Positions 44,483 through 53,895 of a stretch of DNA of 64,000 nucleotides are shown one piece after another; the stretch's first letter is position 1, and every line of letters starts with the position of its first letter. The stretch is from PMNU01 sp035479875. Lineage in GTDB: Bacteria; Patescibacteriota; Saccharimonadia; Saccharimonadales; UBA4665. Location: the NCBI GenBank assembly GCA_035479875.1, contig DATIIH010000002.1, positions 1 to 64,000 on the forward strand, written 5' to 3'. The position numbers and the translations under genes are program-made. The notes under the pieces are model-generated. The model ran no database searches, had not been told where the DNA came from, and was given only the letters and a program-made list of their open reading frames with translations.

Positions 44483-45385
44483 CTATTCTTCTTCCTCGAG
44501 GTGGCGGCGCAGAGCCGAAAGCTCGTAGCGTCTGCCTAGCCAAAACGACAAGAAGATAAACGGAATCGTGAGGGCGGATGGCACCCATAATACGGTGGTA
44601 CGAGTAATAATCGAAGGGCCGTTGTTGCTGTTTTGCGTATTAGACTGGGTAACGGCGCCGTTGGCTTGACCCACCAACTGCAAAAAGGCGGTCTGCCCAG
44701 TCTTGTCGGTAGCTTTTACAATCACCACATACACACCAGAGTTAGCATAGGTGTGGCTAATATTCACTGCACCGGCAAACTGCTCGCTGTTAAGCGTGGT
44801 TGGCTTGCCGTCACCCCAGTCACTACTGAGAGCATACGGTGCGTTACCGCCACTAATACTGATTGGCCAGGTAAGTAATTCGCCTGGGCTGGCACCACGA
44901 CGGGCGTAGGCGCTGGTAAGAGTCAGCTGGATTTGCCCGTTGCCAGGCAGAGCGAGATCGTTAAATGTAACGCTTACGACGTTAGAGTCCGGACCGGCTT
45001 GGTCGAGGGCGTCAAATACGCGGGCCACCAGGTCGTTAGCACCATCAAATAGCTCCACCTGCAATGAGTAGCTGCCGGATTCACACTGAGCCGCACCCAC
45101 AAACACGTTGTTGGCAAAGATTTTAACGATGAGGCCGGTAGTACAAATGCCACTAACCGTTACCGGCATACTAGTAAACACCTGCCCGCTGTGTGGCGTG
45201 CTAATGCTCGCCGGATTCTTGGGCGGCGCCGTTTTAACCGTACCTGTCAGACCGGCGGAAGCGTTACTCGGCCCGGGTGGCGGGATGGTAGCAAGAGCTG
45301 GCGTGGTAGCCACTGCGCCAACAACTACTGCTAGAGTAATCCCTAGCAGTAAGAGCCGACTGGCAGTTTGTTGTATGATCTTCAC
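44483..45385 (-). CDS. Exported surface protein with PKD-like domain and C-terminal anchor
   Basis: 300 residues: signal peptide (LLLLGITLAVVVGAVATTPALA), Ig-like segment (PASISTPHSGQVFTSMPVTVSGIC), a PKD-type domain (DWGDGKPTTLNSE then NISHTYANSGVYVVIVKATDKTG) and a C-terminal membrane helix (VLWVPSALTIPFIFLSFWLG) with a basic/acidic cytosolic end. There is no LPXTG motif. First of a run of exported proteins that probably build the cell surface. Confidence 0.8.
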   Translation of the reverse strand: MKIIQQTASRLLLLGITLAVVVGAVATTPALATIPPPGPSNASAGLTGTVKTAPPKNPASISTPHSGQVFTSMPVTVSGICTTGLIVKIFANNVFVGAAQCESGSYSLQVELFDGANDLVARVFDALDQAGPDSNVVSVTFNDLALPGNGQIQLTLTSAYARRGASPGELLTWPISISGGNAPYALSSDWGDGKPTTLNSEQFAGAVNISHTYANSGVYVVIVKATDKTGQTAFLQLVGQANGAVTQSNTQNSNNGPSIITRTTVLWVPSALTIPFIFLSFWLGRRYELSALRRHLEEEE

Positions 45386-45421
45386 GGCGATCTCACACCC
45401 CCCTGGGCCGCAATTTAAGTA

Positions 45422-46429
45422 TTACCGGCGGCGATCTGCGCGCTTAACGACCCGGCGGTTGTAGGCACGCATCATGCGTGGTACCAGGAAGATGCCGAGC
45501 AATACAGCGACAATCAGGACGACACCTGCAATGATAAGTACTACTGGTACCACATAAAACGTAGCCGACGCCGTTAGCAGCTGCCCGGTAGATCCGTAGC
45601 CAAAGTTCCCCTGAAGCGTATACTTACCGAACGAGCTAAGGTTGCCGAGAGAGGTATTAAAGCGGCGGATGCCGCCAGGCAACGAGTTGCCCCGGGGCTG
45701 CTCGTCGTTAACTTCGAATGTGGCAACCTGTTTGCCAAAACGCTTGAGTACCATTTTGCCAAACGGCTGAAGCTGGATGTTTCCGGTGTTGTCAAAACGT
45801 ACCACTGCTTGCAAGTTCTTGCCACTGTTAAAGAAGGTGTTGGGCTTATCGGCACCCTTCTTGCTGCGAACATCAAAACTGCTGATGTGCATTTGCTCTT
45901 TGATGTCGCCGTTGACCTTGAGTAACACGAGCGAACCGACGCTAGCTGATAAGTTTAGTGTCTTATCATTAGAAGCAGTAGCCGGTTCAAAACGGATGGC
46001 GCCGTAGTAACCACCACCAGTGGCACTCTTTGGCACGGTAACTAGGACATCAATTTCTTTGATTTGGCCGCCGCCAAGAGTAAAGTCTGGCACTGTCTCA
46101 GCAAAACGCTTAAAACTATGCGTTGGTGCGTATTTATGCTCATCCAGGATAACAGCTGGGGTGCCGTTTTCGTCACCAGCAATGAAGTCGTTGATTGCCA
46201 TGTGCAAGGTGGCCGGGACACTAGTAACGTTTTGGATGAACACGGGAACCGTCGTGCTCGTGCCTGGGTTCATGGTGAGGTCCTGCCGCACAGGTGAAAC
46301 TTTTAAGGCATTACCTCCAACAAGCGCTGTTTGTGCCGCAAACGCACTGCCGCCCACCAGCGAACCCATAACCAAACTAACCACAGCACCAACTGTCACA
46401 GACGCTGTGAAGATTCTTTGTCGAATCAT
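45422..46429 (-). CDS. DUF916-like exported, C-terminally anchored protein
   Basis: 335 residues: signal peptide (to about residue 32), an Ig-like domain (ALKVSPVRQDLTMNPGTSTTVPVFIQNVT) resembling the peptidoglycan-binding DUF916 domain of WxL-locus proteins, a second beta domain, a C-terminal membrane helix (VVPVVLIIAGVVLIVAVLLGIFLVP) and an Arg-rich tail. GAGAGG precedes the ATG. In Firmicutes such proteins anchor WxL surface complexes; the analogy is inferred. Confidence 0.75.
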   Translation of the reverse strand: MIRQRIFTASVTVGAVVSLVMGSLVGGSAFAAQTALVGGNALKVSPVRQDLTMNPGTSTTVPVFIQNVTSVPATLHMAINDFIAGDENGTPAVILDEHKYAPTHSFKRFAETVPDFTLGGGQIKEIDVLVTVPKSATGGGYYGAIRFEPATASNDKTLNLSASVGSLVLLKVNGDIKEQMHISSFDVRSKKGADKPNTFFNSGKNLQAVVRFDNTGNIQLQPFGKMVLKRFGKQVATFEVNDEQPRGNSLPGGIRRFNTSLGNLSSFGKYTLQGNFGYGSTGQLLTASATFYVVPVVLIIAGVVLIVAVLLGIFLVPRMMRAYNRRVVKRADRRR

Positions 46430-46471
46430 TACTACCCTCTCTTAATAATTCACCTTATCATACCAGAAATA

Positions 46472-47533
46472 CTAGAAGTTGCCCAGACAAATGTAGGTTA
46501 ACGTGGTGGAATATACACCACCAGGCTGGGCACTAGGGATATTAACGACATAGGTCACCGTATACTTGAGAGGATTGTCAGGCACGAATGAGTCGGCAAG
46601 GACGTCGCCCGACACAAACCGGTAATGGTCGGGTTGATTATAGCCTGCCGTGATAACTCCATTGGTGCCAGGCCCGGAAGGATCGGCACCGCCCGGTGGC
46701 AACGTGTTGGCCCGCAAGTTGATACCGAATTGGCTAGTGTTCACCTGCGAAGTGCCGCCGCTCATGGCAGTAATAACGTTGTTGCCGGATGTCATTGATG
46801 TACCGGCGGCCCACATACTGTAACCATTGGAAGCATTAGTGGCGACCACCAACTGCGATTCGGCTACAGAGGTTACCACCGAACTCAGCTCTCCGAGGTC
46901 GGTAAATGGCTCCGTGGCCGTGGTGCAGTCGGTACCGGTAATTATTTCGCCTACGCAAAACGTGAGATAGGGCGGCACTTCGGCGCTCACGCCTATGGCG
47001 CCCTGTATAGCAAAGGCGACTCCGCCAGCATCGGTCGATGGGCCGCTGGCATCACTGGATGCGTAGGTGAGGAAGCGGCCGTAATACGATCCGCCAGCCG
47101 CTGGATTAGACATATTGTCGAATGTAAGTGTAACAAAAGTTGCCGCCTGTACGGCTGGCGGCCGCGTCAAGATGAGCTCGTTAGCAGTGGAGTCGGTAGA
47201 TATCAAGAATCCAGATGTGCCCGTTTGTTGGCTCAAAACTGCCGAAGTGGCATCAAATCCAAACGGCGCAGTGCACGGGTCGCCTATAAGCGCACTATTT
47301 GAACAAAATTGAATGCGGATTGAGCCTACCACACTCACCGTAACGACCCCCATCGTAATGTTGTACGTAACGTTGCCCGCTCCAGGCAAGGCATCACTCA
47401 GTTTGAGTGAACGCGGGGATATCTGCGCCGCCTGCACATTGTTATAAGGAGATGGCCACATTCCAATCAGGAATGTGGCCACAAGTATGAGTGGAACTAA
47501 TTTTGACAGCGAGTTAAAGATTGCACGCGCCAT
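46472..47533 (-). CDS. Exported beta-rich surface protein A
   Basis: 353 residues with signal peptide (ending VQAAQ), no C-terminal anchor, and a beta-rich body. It shares with its upstream neighbour the segment FCSNSALIGDPCTAPFGFD...QTGTSGF, conserved cysteines and a final GVYSTTLTYICLGNF strand. Together with the 47.5 and 49.5 kb genes it forms a paralogous family, possibly subunits of a fibre or surface layer. No named domain recognised. Confidence 0.75.
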   Translation of the reverse strand: MARAIFNSLSKLVPLILVATFLIGMWPSPYNNVQAAQISPRSLKLSDALPGAGNVTYNITMGVVTVSVVGSIRIQFCSNSALIGDPCTAPFGFDATSAVLSQQTGTSGFLISTDSTANELILTRPPAVQAATFVTLTFDNMSNPAAGGSYYGRFLTYASSDASGPSTDAGGVAFAIQGAIGVSAEVPPYLTFCVGEIITGTDCTTATEPFTDLGELSSVVTSVAESQLVVATNASNGYSMWAAGTSMTSGNNVITAMSGGTSQVNTSQFGINLRANTLPPGGADPSGPGTNGVITAGYNQPDHYRFVSGDVLADSFVPDNPLKYTVTYVVNIPSAQPGGVYSTTLTYICLGNF

Positions 47534-47545
47534 CCATCATAAGCC

Positions 47546-48694
47546 CTAGAAGGTGCCCGTTGCGATCAATTGTTCTGCTGCGGTGTAGGTACCTGCAGGA
47601 GTGGTCGGGCTGGCAGTGGCAGCAAAGGTTAGCGTGCTCACTGAGTTGTTGGCCGGAGCCGTCAGCTGGCAGAGCTGTCCGCCAAAGGTGCTGGTAACGT
47701 TGGCCCCCGTACCACTTGAGGTGTCGAGTGCGTACTTACCGGCGTTACCACCCGTGCCGTCATACGGCGAGGTTGGGGTGATGCTGGTTCCCGCGGTGCT
47801 CACGTCTACTCCAAAGAGTTCTGTGCCGGCGCTCGGGGTAACCGAGCTGGTACCAGCAGCGTTAATGTCGTTGGCGCCGGCCTTAAGGGTATCGCCCTTG
47901 AGCCGAACTATCACACCTCCGTTTGCATTAGTGGAGAGCGAGAAGTCTACCTGTGAAGTGTCCACTGCGGTGTTGTCGATAACGATTGTACTACCACCAC
48001 CGACAGTGTGTCCTAAGGTGAAGCTTGGGTCGGTACCACAGCTACCTAAGTGTGGGTACACACAGAAGACGAGCGTTTCCTGGACCTTAGCAGTAATGTT
48101 AATGACTGCTACGGTTGAAAGTGCGTCACCACCGTAGTCCACGTAACCACTTGGGGTGCCTGGACTGTGGCCTTCTGCTGCTGCCTTGGTGGCGTAGGTG
48201 TAGATACGGGCATAGAAGCTACCAACGGTCGACGGGTTCGTAAAACCAGTTGTCGAATCATCTCCAAGCGAAAGTGTAACTGCCGTAGGAGAGGACAAGT
48301 TTTGCGGAGTCGCATTGGTAATGATTATCGTGTTAGCCGTGCTACCAGTGGCGTCTACGGAGAAACCGCTAAGACCGGTTTGGGCGCTGACTGTCGTAGT
48401 AGCAAAGTTGGTGTTCAAACCAGTTGGCGCGGTACACGCGTCACCAATGATTGGGTCGTTGGAACAAAAGTCGACCGCAACACCACCAACGTTGCCGTTG
48501 GTTGCGTTAGTAAAAGCGATTTTATATTCCACGTGTATAGCGCTAATGGCTGATTTGCTAATGGTGATAGCGCGGCTGGTGACCTGGCCGGTGGCTGCTG
48601 CACGCTCCACGAACGTGGTGAATAGCCCCGTCAGCGATAATGCGACAGCTGCAACGAAGTACAACGGCCTCTTTAATCTTTGTGTTAGTTTCAT
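47546..48694 (-). CDS. Exported beta-rich surface protein B
   Basis: 382 residues from the ATG with TAGGAGC upstream; signal peptide ends near AAATG. Thr/Ser/Gly-rich beta protein with FCSNDPIIGDACTAPTGLN...QTGLSGF, paralogous to surface protein A 12 nt downstream, and a final GTYTAAEQLIATGTF. It heads a surface-protein operon that may run to mnmA. Four to six cysteines suggest disulfides. Confidence 0.78.
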   Translation of the reverse strand: MKLTQRLKRPLYFVAAVALSLTGLFTTFVERAAATGQVTSRAITISKSAISAIHVEYKIAFTNATNGNVGGVAVDFCSNDPIIGDACTAPTGLNTNFATTTVSAQTGLSGFSVDATGSTANTIIITNATPQNLSSPTAVTLSLGDDSTTGFTNPSTVGSFYARIYTYATKAAAEGHSPGTPSGYVDYGGDALSTVAVINITAKVQETLVFCVYPHLGSCGTDPSFTLGHTVGGGSTIVIDNTAVDTSQVDFSLSTNANGGVIVRLKGDTLKAGANDINAAGTSSVTPSAGTELFGVDVSTAGTSITPTSPYDGTGGNAGKYALDTSSGTGANVTSTFGGQLCQLTAPANNSVSTLTFAATASPTTPAGTYTAAEQLIATGTF

Positions 48695-48923
48695 ACTTGC
48701 TCCTAGTGTTTTTGATTTTACGTGCAATCTAATGGCCACATACTAACATGCTTATGTTGAGGCGCACAATAGAGTTATCCACAGGATTTTATATATTCTA
48801 TTACACCTAGGGACATGCTAGGATGCTAAGCGTGTTAATTATAGGTATGTGGGCTGCATCATTGTACGCGTAAAGCGTGCCGGCGCTTGAGATTTTACAG
48901 AGTATAAACTATTCTCTTAATAA

Positions 48924-49478
48924 ATGAGGCCAATACTTTTTTACACGGTCGGGTTGCCCGGTGCGGGTAAAAGCACGTTTGCCAGGCAGTTGGCGTTTTT
49001 GCTTGGCGGTAAGGTACTGCGCGGCGACGTAATCGGCCTAGAGTTGTTCCGTTTGCCCACCTACTCGCCCGAAGAACGCAAAATGGTCTACGCCGAAATG
49101 AGCAGGCGCGCTACCACTTCCTTGCGCGCCGGGGAGCATGTGTTTTATGATGCCGCCACCAACACGCAAGCTCAGCGCGAAGCAGTCGTGGCCCTAGCCG
49201 AGCAAAATGGCGCTGAGGCACTCGGAGTGTGGATAGAAACACCTATTGCAATCGCCAAGAGGCGCGCCGCTTCGCCGCGCGACAAAGGTGTTGCCGGACG
49301 CGTCGTGCGCATTATCCCGCCGCACATCTTCGATCAATATGCCGCTGCCTTTGAACTACCCGATGACAATGAGGTGATCGTTCAGCTATCCGGTACCGCA
49401 CCGTTCTTCTTGCAGTACCGTCGTTTGTACCGCTATTTGCGCGCCCAAGGCATACGTCCACCGCGACTTGTGAACTAA
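48924..49478 (+). CDS. P-loop kinase (AAA_33 / zeta-toxin-like)
   Basis: 184 residues. Walker A GLPGAGKST opens the protein, followed by LRGDVIGLELF and VFYDAATNTQAQREAVVALAEQNGAEALGVWI, the pattern of predicted polynucleotide/zeta-toxin-type kinases. No antitoxin is adjacent, so a free-standing small-molecule or nucleic-acid kinase is more likely. It converges with surface protein C by 4 nt. Confidence 0.82.
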   Translation: MRPILFYTVGLPGAGKSTFARQLAFLLGGKVLRGDVIGLELFRLPTYSPEERKMVYAEMSRRATTSLRAGEHVFYDAATNTQAQREAVVALAEQNGAEALGVWIETPIAIAKRRAASPRDKGVAGRVVRIIPPHIFDQYAAAFELPDDNEVIVQLSGTAPFFLQYRRLYRYLRAQGIRPPRLVN

Positions 49479-50251
49479 AAAGTAGAGGTTGCTACCAACA
49501 CGCCATTGTAGGTGTATAAGCCATCTGGCGTAACCGGGCTAATATTGTATATGAACGACAGTGTGTAGTCGGTTTCGCCCGAGCTTTGGCTGGAGAGAGC
49601 AATGGCGTCACCCTTATTATATTTGTACAGACCACAGGTGTCGTAGCCGCTGGCCACGGTGCCAAAGCTAAAGGTGCTATCCGGTACCTGCACCGGGTTG
49701 GCTCCAAAGTTAGCCGGGGCGTGGTGGATACCATCAATACAGTTGGTCAAATTATCTACCAGGTTAATGCCGAACTGCTCAGTACCCACCACAGAAGCCG
49801 TGGCTGAGGTTAACGGGTTAAGCGTGTGTACATTGGAGCCGTTGTTAGTGGGTGCGTCGGAGGCCAGCTGCACAACGTAGCCACTAGCTAAATACGTTTT
49901 GACCGCAAACGTACCCGTGCTGGTAGCAGTGCCAATGGTGCTAAGCGTGCCAAGATCGGTAGAGCTGCCGGCCACACTAAACGCGAGGTACGGTTGACGG
50001 TCGGTGTTAAAGCCGGCCTGGGCGCGGAAAGCGGTCCCAGCAGTATTGCCAGCGGCGATTTCACCAGCCGACAGCTTGGCGCAATATGAGGCGGAGCAAT
50101 CGTGCAGGTCGCCGCCAGCGCCAAAGAACACTTCGTTCACCTGATAGTGCGAAGAAGACGACTGTTGCGCATAGGCCGGCGGACAGATGGCCAGTACCGC
50201 CACGACTGCAGCCCACAGCACCACGCGTAGTGTTTGTTTACCGCTCCTCAT
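49475..50251 (-). CDS. Exported beta-rich surface protein C
   Basis: 258 residues: signal peptide (VVLWAAVVAVLAICPPAYAQQ), six cysteines, and a beta-rich body ending SPVTPDGLYTYNGVLVATSTF. The C-terminal pattern (TPDG-Y-Y...L-ATxTF) matches surface protein B (TPAGTYTAAEQLIATGTF), so it is a more distant member of the family. Location between two plus-strand genes suggests independent transcription. Confidence 0.75.
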   Translation of the reverse strand: MRSGKQTLRVVLWAAVVAVLAICPPAYAQQSSSSHYQVNEVFFGAGGDLHDCSASYCAKLSAGEIAAGNTAGTAFRAQAGFNTDRQPYLAFSVAGSSTDLGTLSTIGTATSTGTFAVKTYLASGYVVQLASDAPTNNGSNVHTLNPLTSATASVVGTEQFGINLVDNLTNCIDGIHHAPANFGANPVQVPDSTFSFGTVASGYDTCGLYKYNKGDAIALSSQSSGETDYTLSFIYNISPVTPDGLYTYNGVLVATSTF

Positions 50252-50364
50252 TTACCTATATTGTCTACTAAATACGCCCCGCATGCAACGCCCTTACGCT
50301 TTTCGCCCGCATTTAGTATTATAGGTATAAGCAAGAGCTGCTAGGGCTCGGAGCAGTATTATTT

Positions 50365-51396
50365 ATGGACCCTTCAGACACTCAACAAGACAAGAGCAAC
50401 GACGCCCACTCGTTAGAGTCTGGCGGCGGTCAAAGCGCGCCTCAAAAACAAGCCGCCGCCAACGAAGACGGCAGTCCCCAAAAGACGACCGACGGTGCAA
50501 TTGACGCCACCGGCGGTGTTGCTCCAGAGAGCAGCAACAGCAAAAATAAGCCCAAGGTGTCGCTACTGGGAAAGTTTTGGCACAAATTTAACATCTACTT
50601 GATGCTCTTTATCTTGGTGGTATTCATGTCGGTAGGCGTGCTCGCCTATCTTACCTTAAAGGGACGGCAGACAACTACCACCACGCTCAGCTCGCAAAGC
50701 CTATCCGAAAGCACCCTCAAGCAGCTAGCCGACACCGACGTAACGGTAGGTAAAAACAACCAGATTCTAACCGTGCAGTCTAACGCTATTTTTGCTGGCG
50801 CTGTTTTGGCGCGCAGCTCGCTAGACGTAGCCGGATCACTTAAAGTAGGTGGCAACCTCAATCTGTCGGATCTTACAGTTTCCGGTGCTACCGAACTGGG
50901 CGACGCCCAGACCAATAACCTTACCGTGCAGGGCTCGCTTAACCTGCAAGGCTCGCTGACACTCAAAAACGGCATCAACGTTACGGGCAACAGTAATTTC
51001 ACCGGTGTTGTAACCATTTCGCAACTTAACGCCGGCTCGCTCCAAATTAACGGCGACCTCAACCTGACCCACCATGTGGTGGCCGGCGGCAACATTCCTA
51101 GTGCCACCCGTGGCGTGGCAGTGGGCGGTGGCGGCACCGTGAACCTCACTGGGTCTGACACTTCTGGCAGCATTACGGTTAACACTGGTTCGGCACCGCC
51201 GCCCGGCTGCTTTATAACCGTCACGTTTAGCAAAAAGTTCGCCGGCACGCCGCATGTGGTGGTGACACCCGTTGGCTCAGACGCTGCCAGTTTACAATAT
51301 TATATAGACCGTACCACAGCTAGCTTCACCGTCTGCACTGCTAATAGCGCACCCGTTGGCACCAGCTTTGGATTTGACTACATCGTCCTCGGATAG
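50365..51396 (+). CDS. Membrane-anchored beta-helix protein with tail-fibre-like C-terminus
   Basis: 343 residues: polar N-terminus, membrane helix (IYLMLFILVVFMSVGVLAYLTL, about 76-97), then a repeat region (about 130-235) in which short G-x-L-x-L/V-x-G units recur (GSLKVGGNLNLSDLTVSGATELG), as in bactofilin or trimeric fibre helices. The C-terminal ~75 residues (FITVTFSKKFAGTPHVVVTP...FGFDYIVLG) resemble receptor-binding ends of phage tail fibres. Probably a surface adhesin; partner unknown. Confidence 0.75.
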   Translation: MDPSDTQQDKSNDAHSLESGGGQSAPQKQAAANEDGSPQKTTDGAIDATGGVAPESSNSKNKPKVSLLGKFWHKFNIYLMLFILVVFMSVGVLAYLTLKGRQTTTTTLSSQSLSESTLKQLADTDVTVGKNNQILTVQSNAIFAGAVLARSSLDVAGSLKVGGNLNLSDLTVSGATELGDAQTNNLTVQGSLNLQGSLTLKNGINVTGNSNFTGVVTISQLNAGSLQINGDLNLTHHVVAGGNIPSATRGVAVGGGGTVNLTGSDTSGSITVNTGSAPPPGCFITVTFSKKFAGTPHVVVTPVGSDAASLQYYIDRTTASFTVCTANSAPVGTSFGFDYIVLG

Positions 51397-51398
51397 AT

Positions 51399-51731
51399 TT
51401 AAATATCAAGAAAGACGGTGACTTTGTCGGCCTTGACGTGCATGAGTCCGCCACTGATGCGGATACGCTGCTCACCCGTATCACCAGAACTCGCCGCACG
51501 AATCACCAAATCACCAGGATTCAACAACGTAATAAAGTTGTGGTGGTGCGGCAAAATGTCAAATTCGCCGGTGCGGTTCTGGGCTGAGATGCTGTAGCTA
51601 TCTTCGTCGTAATACACACGATACGGCGAATACACCTTGATGTGCATGGTGAGCTTGGCGCTATTGGCAGCGGCCTGGGTCGCCTTGGCGGCCTCAACTT
51701 GCTTGGTGGCCTCACTCTTTTCTTCGATCAT
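51399..51731 (-). CDS. atpC: F1 ATP synthase epsilon subunit, short
   Basis: 110 residues. Residues 28-110 form the beta-sandwich domain (MHIKVYSPYRVYY...GEFDILPHHHNFITLLNPGDLVIR...ISGGLMHVKADKVTVFL). The C-terminal two-helix regulatory domain is absent, and an Ala/Lys-rich 25-residue N-terminal extension is added. Loss of the helices removes the usual epsilon inhibition of ATP hydrolysis. Start overlaps the atpD stop (ATGA). Confidence 0.93.
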   Translation of the reverse strand: MIEEKSEATKQVEAAKATQAAANSAKLTMHIKVYSPYRVYYDEDSYSISAQNRTGEFDILPHHHNFITLLNPGDLVIRAASSGDTGEQRIRISGGLMHVKADKVTVFLDI

Positions 51732-53035
51732 ACGATGATTTCTTCGATACCTTTAAGCATGTCGTCACGCTTGACGTACTCACCCTTCTTGCCAGTCATG
51801 CTTTCCATGACGTTCATGTTTTGAGTGAAGTATTCGATGAGCTTCTTGGCTTTGGCGTAGTCGGCGCGGTCGGCGGGGCTCAGCTCGTTCTCACCAATGA
51901 TGGCGATGATCGGTTTGAGCATTTCGTATTTCTGCAGCAGACCTTGTACCTGTACGCTGAGCAAATAGTGGCGGTCACCGACGATCTCAGGTGTTAAGAG
52001 CGAGCTTGTAGTGTGAATGAGGTCTACGGCCGGACGAATACCTTGCTCTGCCACGGCACGGCTTAGGATAATGATGCTGTCGAGCTCGTGCTGAATCATC
52101 TGCACCGCCGGGTCGGAGGTATCGTCGGCCGGCACGTAGATGGTTTGCACTGCGGTAATTGAGCCGTTCTCGTTGGAACTGAGGCGGTCCTGGAGCATCT
52201 TGACGTCGCTAAAGATGGTGGGTTCGTAACCACCTTCACTCGGCACCTGGCCGATCATGGTAGCGACCTCGTTGCGGGCCTGAATGTAACGGTACATGTT
52301 GTCGGCGAAGAACAAAATGTCTTTCTTTTGTTCGTCGCGGAAGTATTCGGCTAGGGTAACAGCACTCAATGCAATTAACGACCGCTGTACCGGGTTTTCG
52401 TTCATTTGGCCAAAGAACATGCAAGTGGTCTTTAAGATGTCACCGGTGTTTTTGAGTGTGTCGTAGAGTTCGTGGCCTTCGCGGATGCGTTCACCAATAC
52501 CGGCAAAGAAGCTCAGGGCGCCGCCCTGCTTGGCGACGTTGTTAATCATCTCCATAGTGAGCACGGTTTTGCCTACACCGGCACCGCCGACGATGCCAAT
52601 CTTGCGACCTTTCACGAACGGCGCAAAGAAGTCCAGCACCTTAATGCCGGTTTCTAGTATCTCTGGCTTGGCCACGGTGGCCGCTGTACCGCGCTGCGGC
52701 AGGGCGAAGATACTGTTGTGCTTCATGTCGCTGTCATCTACCGGGGGGATACCGTCGATGGGCGCGCCGAGGGCGTCCACCACCCGGCCAATCATCTTGT
52801 CGCCAACGGGTATCTCAATGCTGTGCCCAGTGGGCGTTACCGTCATGCCTTTTTGAATACGAAAATCGGTACGGATGATCAGACAGATGGCGCGACCGCC
52901 GGCCTCCAGGCTATCTACCAACAGCTGAGTACCAAGGGCGTCCACCGTCACCAGCTCGTGGACATCTGGAACAAGGTCATCGAACTGTACGGTGACGGTT
53001 AAGTCTTTAATCTCGCGGACAATGCCTTGGTTCAT
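51728..53035 (-). CDS. atpD: F1 ATP synthase beta subunit
   Basis: 435 residues, somewhat short. Walker A GGAGVGKT, catalytic GIGERIREG, GQMNENPVQR, Walker B ILFFADNMYRY and QVPSEGGYEPTI are all recognisable. The DELSEED-loop region reads ENELSPADRADYAKAKK. Catalytic residues appear intact, so the F1 head should be active. ATGA overlaps join it to atpG and atpC. Confidence 0.96.
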   Translation of the reverse strand: MNQGIVREIKDLTVTVQFDDLVPDVHELVTVDALGTQLLVDSLEAGGRAICLIIRTDFRIQKGMTVTPTGHSIEIPVGDKMIGRVVDALGAPIDGIPPVDDSDMKHNSIFALPQRGTAATVAKPEILETGIKVLDFFAPFVKGRKIGIVGGAGVGKTVLTMEMINNVAKQGGALSFFAGIGERIREGHELYDTLKNTGDILKTTCMFFGQMNENPVQRSLIALSAVTLAEYFRDEQKKDILFFADNMYRYIQARNEVATMIGQVPSEGGYEPTIFSDVKMLQDRLSSNENGSITAVQTIYVPADDTSDPAVQMIQHELDSIIILSRAVAEQGIRPAVDLIHTTSSLLTPEIVGDRHYLLSVQVQGLLQKYEMLKPIIAIIGENELSPADRADYAKAKKLIEYFTQNMNVMESMTGKKGEYVKRDDMLKGIEEIIV

Positions 53036-53895
53036 GTGTTGCCTCCCGTGCGCATGCCGTTGATCATCTCCTTAAGTCGTTCGTCTTGGATGTGGCGCTT
53101 GGTGCGGTTAAACTGCAGCCTGAGGTCGTTTACGAGGTCGTTAGCGCGGTCTTTGGCCATGCTCATAGCGCGGAAACGGGCGGCGTATTGCGCTAGCTTA
53201 GAGTCCAATATAACCTGCGAGAGGGCAATTTCGGTCATCGAGCGCTCCAGGTGGGCTACCACTTCGAATGTACTCGGTTCAAAGATGTAGGTTTGCTCAC
53301 TAATAATGTCTTTGTCTTTGGCGCTCTCTTCGGCGGCGGCCTTACCTTGGCTGGCCACGGCCGATTGTAGCTCAATGCGCTTGCCTTCTTGCACCATTAG
53401 TGACACATACGTCTGGTAGAAAACCGCAGTGCTTTGGTAACGGCTAACTTCCTCAACCAACGGCCGCACGTTAATGTTTTTGTCTCGCGAAGGCAGCGTA
53501 AAATACTTTTTAAACGAGGCGTGTTGTTGGATAAGCAATAGGGCGCCGTGGTGGCCAATGACTACAATGTCCTGCTTGTCGGGGTTATAATCGGCGAGCA
53601 TCATTTTAATGAGGCGTTGGTCGATGTCGCCACCAAAGCCGCCCTCAGCTGTAATCACGATATACAGCTGCTTTTTAATGACTTCTTCTTGATTGGTGCG
53701 GCCAAAACGGAACAAACTGTCCACGCGCAGCTGCTGGTAAATGTGCCAGATTTCACTAAAGAACGCCTGCGATTCCAGCACCTGGTTTTTAACGCTGGCG
53801 ATGCGCATGCTGGCCAGGCCTTCGAACACGCCGGTGAGGTTAAAGATGGTGTCCATGGCCACCTGCTGTTCGGCTACTTCTTGGAGGCGGCTCAT
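53032..53895 (-). CDS. atpG: F1 ATP synthase gamma subunit
   Basis: 287 residues, the usual length. N-terminal coiled helix (SMRIASVKNQVLESQAFFSEIW), central Rossmann-like domain (YIVITAEGGFGGDIDQRLIK) and C-terminal helix with MSMAKDRANDLVNDLRLQFNRTKRHIQDERLKEMINGM, the conserved end that rotates inside alpha3beta3. ATGA overlaps on both sides. Confidence 0.95.
   Translation of the reverse strand: MSRLQEVAEQQVAMDTIFNLTGVFEGLASMRIASVKNQVLESQAFFSEIWHIYQQLRVDSLFRFGRTNQEEVIKKQLYIVITAEGGFGGDIDQRLIKMMLADYNPDKQDIVVIGHHGALLLIQQHASFKKYFTLPSRDKNINVRPLVEEVSRYQSTAVFYQTYVSLMVQEGKRIELQSAVASQGKAAAEESAKDKDIISEQTYIFEPSTFEVVAHLERSMTEIALSQVILDSKLAQYAARFRAMSMAKDRANDLVNDLRLQFNRTKRHIQDERLKEMINGMRTGGNT

Noticed and set aside
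48775..48783. Perfect DnaA-box-like TTATCCACA upstream of the P-loop kinase gene
   Set aside because: Only one box, no AT-rich unwinding repeat cluster and no dnaA/dnaN nearby, so an origin is not supported.
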